The notes under the pieces are model-generated. The model worked only from the letters and a program-made list of their open reading frames with translations, had not been told where the DNA came from and did no database searches. From Ideonella_A sp031398385 (GTDB lineage: Bacteria; Pseudomonadota; Gammaproteobacteria; Burkholderiales; Burkholderiaceae_C), in NCBI GenBank assembly GCA_031398385.1, contig JANNNE010000325.1, forward strand, positions 1 through 23,538: a DNA stretch of 23,538 nucleotides. The letters run 5' to 3'. The stretch's first letter is position 1; each line of letters opens with the position of its first letter. Both the position numbers and the translations under genes were made by a program. Shown one piece after another: positions 21,406-23,538 of this stretch.

Positions 21406-23172
21406 ATGAAGTCCGAATTCGTCCGTCCCGCCAATGCATCCACCGGCTTGCCTGCGCCTGATTTTTCCCGCTTCTACCGACACGATGAGCTGACCGGCCT
21501 GCTGCAGGCCTACGCGGACGCACGTCCCGATCTGGTCGCCTTGCGATCGATCGGCAAGAGCCATGAGGGGCGCGACATCTGGGTCGTCACCGTGACCCAG
21601 GCCGCCACCGGGCCGGATGACGACAAGCCCGCCTTCTGGGCCGATGGCAACATCCACGCCGCCGAGCTGACCGCCAGTACCACGGTGCTCTATTTCCTGG
21701 ACCACCTGCTGCGCCACTACGGCAGCGATGGCGACGAGGGTCGCCGGGTCGGCCACCTGCTCGATACGCGGGCGATCTATCTGTGTCCGCGACTTAATCC
21801 GGACGGCGCCGAACTGGCATTGGCCGACCGACCGCGTCACATCCGCTCGTCGACCCGGCCGTACCCGTTCGACGAGCAGCCGGTCGACGGCTTGACGGTC
21901 GAAGACATGGACGGCGACGGGCGGATCCTGATGATGCGCATCCCCGATCCGCACGGCAGCCACAAGAAATGCAGCGCCGACCCGCGCCTGATGGTGGCGC
22001 GCGAGCCGGGCGAATTCGGCGGCGACTATTTCCGCATGATTCCCGAGGGCAGCTTGCAGCGCCACGATGGGGTGACGATCCGGGTCAATCCGGACGCCGA
22101 AGGCCTCGATCTGAACCGCAACTTTCCGGCCGGCTGGCGGCACGAGGCCGAGCAGCACGGCGCCGGCCCGTATCCGGCCAGCGAGCCGGAGGTTCGCGCG
22201 ATGGTCGATTTCATCGTCGCCCATCCGAACATCGGCGCCGCCATCAGCTACCACACGCACAGTGGCGTGATCCTGCGACCGATGGGTACGCAGAGCGACG
22301 ACGACATGATTCCGGAGGATCTGTGGTCGTTCAAGCGTTTCAGCGAGATCGGCACCAAGCTGACCGGCTACCCGACCGTCAGCATCTGGCACGAGTTCCG
22401 GTATCACCCGAAGGAAATCATCACCGGCACCCAGGACTGGATCTACGAGCACCTGGGAGCCTTGTTCTGGGTCGTCGAGCTTTGGGCGCCGAACCGCGAG
22501 GCGGGCATCAGCGACTATCCCTGGATCCACTGGTACCGCGAACACCCGGTCGAAGATGACCTGAAGCTGCTGAAGTGGAGCGACGAATTCTGCGGCGGCG
22601 CCGCGCACGTCGACTGGACGCCATTCGACCATCCGCAGCTCGGGCCGGTCGAGATCGGCGGCTGGGACCGCATGAATTTCTGGCGCAATCCGCCGCCGGC
22701 GCTGCGTGAGCGCGAAGCGGCGCGCTTCCCGGGCTGGATGACGCAGATCGCGCTGAGCCTGCCCAGGCTCGAGCTGGTCCGAACCGAACTTGAACAGCTC
22801 GGCGACGACCACTGGCGAATCCGCATGATCGTCGGCAACAGCGGATATCTGCCGGCCTATGTCAGCAAGCGGGCGCTGCAGCGCAAGGTCGTGCGGGGCC
22901 TGGTGTTCGAGATCGACTGGCCGCCGACGACGCCCGAGGTCGAACTGCTTCAGGGGCGCAAGCGCAGCGAAGGCCCGCAGCTGGAAGGGCACGGCGGCAA
23001 GCACAGCCTGCAGGCCTTCTTGCCGACCCGCGAAGTGACTGCCGATCGCGCCGTCTGCGAATGGCTGGTGCGCGCGCAGGCCGGAACCCCGATCACGCTG
23101 CGGGCACGCGCCGATCGGGCCGGTGCGGTATCGGCCACGGTCGTGTTGCAGGCTGCGCCGGCAACGCACTGA
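21406..23172 (+). CDS. M14-family zinc carboxypeptidase, cytosolic
   Basis: A 588-aa metallopeptidase without a signal peptide or membrane segment. The M14 fold covers about 25-370. Zinc ligands are H84 and E87 (GNIHAAELTA) and H283 (SYHTHSG). The substrate-carboxylate motif DLNRNFP is at 235-241, and the catalytic glutamate is E358 in FWVVELW. An insert with EDMDGDGRILMMRIPDPHG (166-184) is seen in the larger bacterial M14 proteins. Residues about 420-588 form an extra C-terminal region, apparently beta-rich, ending near the C-terminus. It would remove C-terminal residues or cleave amide-linked conjugates inside the cell; the substrate is unknown. It may be monocistronic with its own promoter, 34 nt upstream of the next gene. 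Confidence 0.92.
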   Translation: MKSEFVRPANASTGLPAPDFSRFYRHDELTGLLQAYADARPDLVALRSIGKSHEGRDIWVVTVTQAATGPDDDKPAFWADGNIHAAELTASTTVLYFLDHLLRHYGSDGDEGRRVGHLLDTRAIYLCPRLNPDGAELALADRPRHIRSSTRPYPFDEQPVDGLTVEDMDGDGRILMMRIPDPHGSHKKCSADPRLMVAREPGEFGGDYFRMIPEGSLQRHDGVTIRVNPDAEGLDLNRNFPAGWRHEAEQHGAGPYPASEPEVRAMVDFIVAHPNIGAAISYHTHSGVILRPMGTQSDDDMIPEDLWSFKRFSEIGTKLTGYPTVSIWHEFRYHPKEIITGTQDWIYEHLGALFWVVELWAPNREAGISDYPWIHWYREHPVEDDLKLLKWSDEFCGGAAHVDWTPFDHPQLGPVEIGGWDRMNFWRNPPPALREREAARFPGWMTQIALSLPRLELVRTELEQLGDDHWRIRMIVGNSGYLPAYVSKRALQRKVVRGLVFEIDWPPTTPEVELLQGRKRSEGPQLEGHGGKHSLQAFLPTREVTADRAVCEWLVRAQAGTPITLRARADRAGAVSATVVLQAAPATH

Positions 23173-23206
23173 ATCGACTGCCCACCGGTTCTCGACCCGA
23201 GCTTCG

Positions 23207-23538
23207 ATGGAAATCCTTGTCAATGGTGCAGCGCGCGAGGTTCCGGCCGATCTCGCCCGCTCCGACATGCCGCTGCTGTGGTGGCTGCGCGACCTGCTCG
23301 GCCTGACCGGCACCAAATACGGCTGCGGCATCGGTGCCTGTGGTGCCTGCACCGTTCATCTCGACGGCAATGCGGTGCGCTCATGTGTCACGCCGATGTC
23401 GGCGGTCGGCACGCGCACCGTGCTGACGATCGAGGCGCTCGGCAGCCAGAGCGCACCCCATCCGCTGCAAAAGGCCTGGGTGCTGCACCAGGTGTCGCAA
23501 TGCGGCTATTGCCAGAGCGGCATGCTGATGGCCGCGGC
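23207..23538 (+). CDS. 2Fe-2S subunit of a molybdenum hydroxylase, IorA-like (3' end missing)
   Basis: The first 110 residues of an iron-sulfur subunit of the xanthine oxidase family, closest in appearance to isoquinoline 1-oxidoreductase alpha (IorA) and related aldehyde dehydrogenases. The plant-type 2Fe-2S site is complete: C40, C45, C48 and C60 (YGCGIGACGACTVHLDG, then RSC). The second cluster's first two Cys are C99 and C102 in QCGYCQSGML; the other pair lies beyond the edge. MPLLWWLRDLLGLTGTKYGC is typical of IorA-type subunits. A molybdopterin-binding large subunit (IorB-like) is expected downstream. No signal peptide is present; many relatives' large subunits are exported by Tat. The ATG at 23207 fits the family start. 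Confidence 0.93.
   Translation, partial: MEILVNGAAREVPADLARSDMPLLWWLRDLLGLTGTKYGCGIGACGACTVHLDGNAVRSCVTPMSAVGTRTVLTIEALGSQSAPHPLQKAWVLHQVSQCGYCQSGMLMAA

Noticed and set aside
20950..23352. 800-codon open frame on the minus strand
   Set aside because: Antisense to the LytTR and M14 genes, whose motifs are intact; low-complexity composition typical of a shadow frame.

Overview
The window is GC-rich, densely coded bacterial chromosome. The protein families and one piece of gene order (argS, then a SPOR-domain gene, then dsbA) point to a betaproteobacterium of the Burkholderiales type. This placement is inference from family content; I cannot name a genus. I see no tRNA, rRNA, CRISPR array, insertion sequence or phage gene. 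Both edges cut through genes: pntB on the left, and a 2Fe-2S subunit of a molybdenum hydroxylase on the right.

Layout. (1) 1-4401, plus strand: the 3' part of pntB, then fadD, rsmE and a YidB-family (DUF937) gene. The last two each follow a hairpin and an identical 15-base promoter-like element. (2) 4499-12302, minus strand, read right to left: argS and a SPOR-domain envelope protein (4-nt overlap), dsbA, a terminator-like palindrome, lptA and lptB (4-nt overlap), rpoN, and an RlmL-type 23S rRNA methyltransferase. This is a housekeeping and envelope block covering translation, periplasmic oxidation, LPS export and sigma-54. (3) 12410-14226, plus strand: a cytosolic Ser/Thr protein kinase fused to a C-terminal cyclic-nucleotide-binding-like domain, then a small secreted PsiF-repeat protein. 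(4) 14274-18240: a LysR regulator diverging from an L-2-haloacid dehalogenase and malate synthase G (glcB). The AT-rich 100-bp gap between them carries a textbook LysR-type box. (5) 18299-21313, plus strand: a geranylgeranyl-reductase-family flavoprotein, a class II glutamine amidotransferase and an orphan LytTR response regulator, closely packed. (6) 21406-23538, plus strand: a cytosolic M14 zinc carboxypeptidase and the start of an IorA-like 2Fe-2S protein.

How parts fit together. Haloacid dehalogenase makes a 2-hydroxyacid (glycolate from haloacetate). Glycolate oxidised to glyoxylate is the substrate of malate synthase G, so the LysR/dehalogenase/glcB cluster reads as a small C2-acid assimilation unit. 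LptA and LptB are subunits of the same LPS exporter, but lptC is absent from its usual place and rpoN is not followed by hpf. The points most worth a second look are the kinase/cNMP-domain fusion, the LysR operator module, the repeated hairpin-plus-CACAATCGGCGCTTC gene-start arrangement, and the unassigned flavoprotein/amidotransferase/LytTR group.
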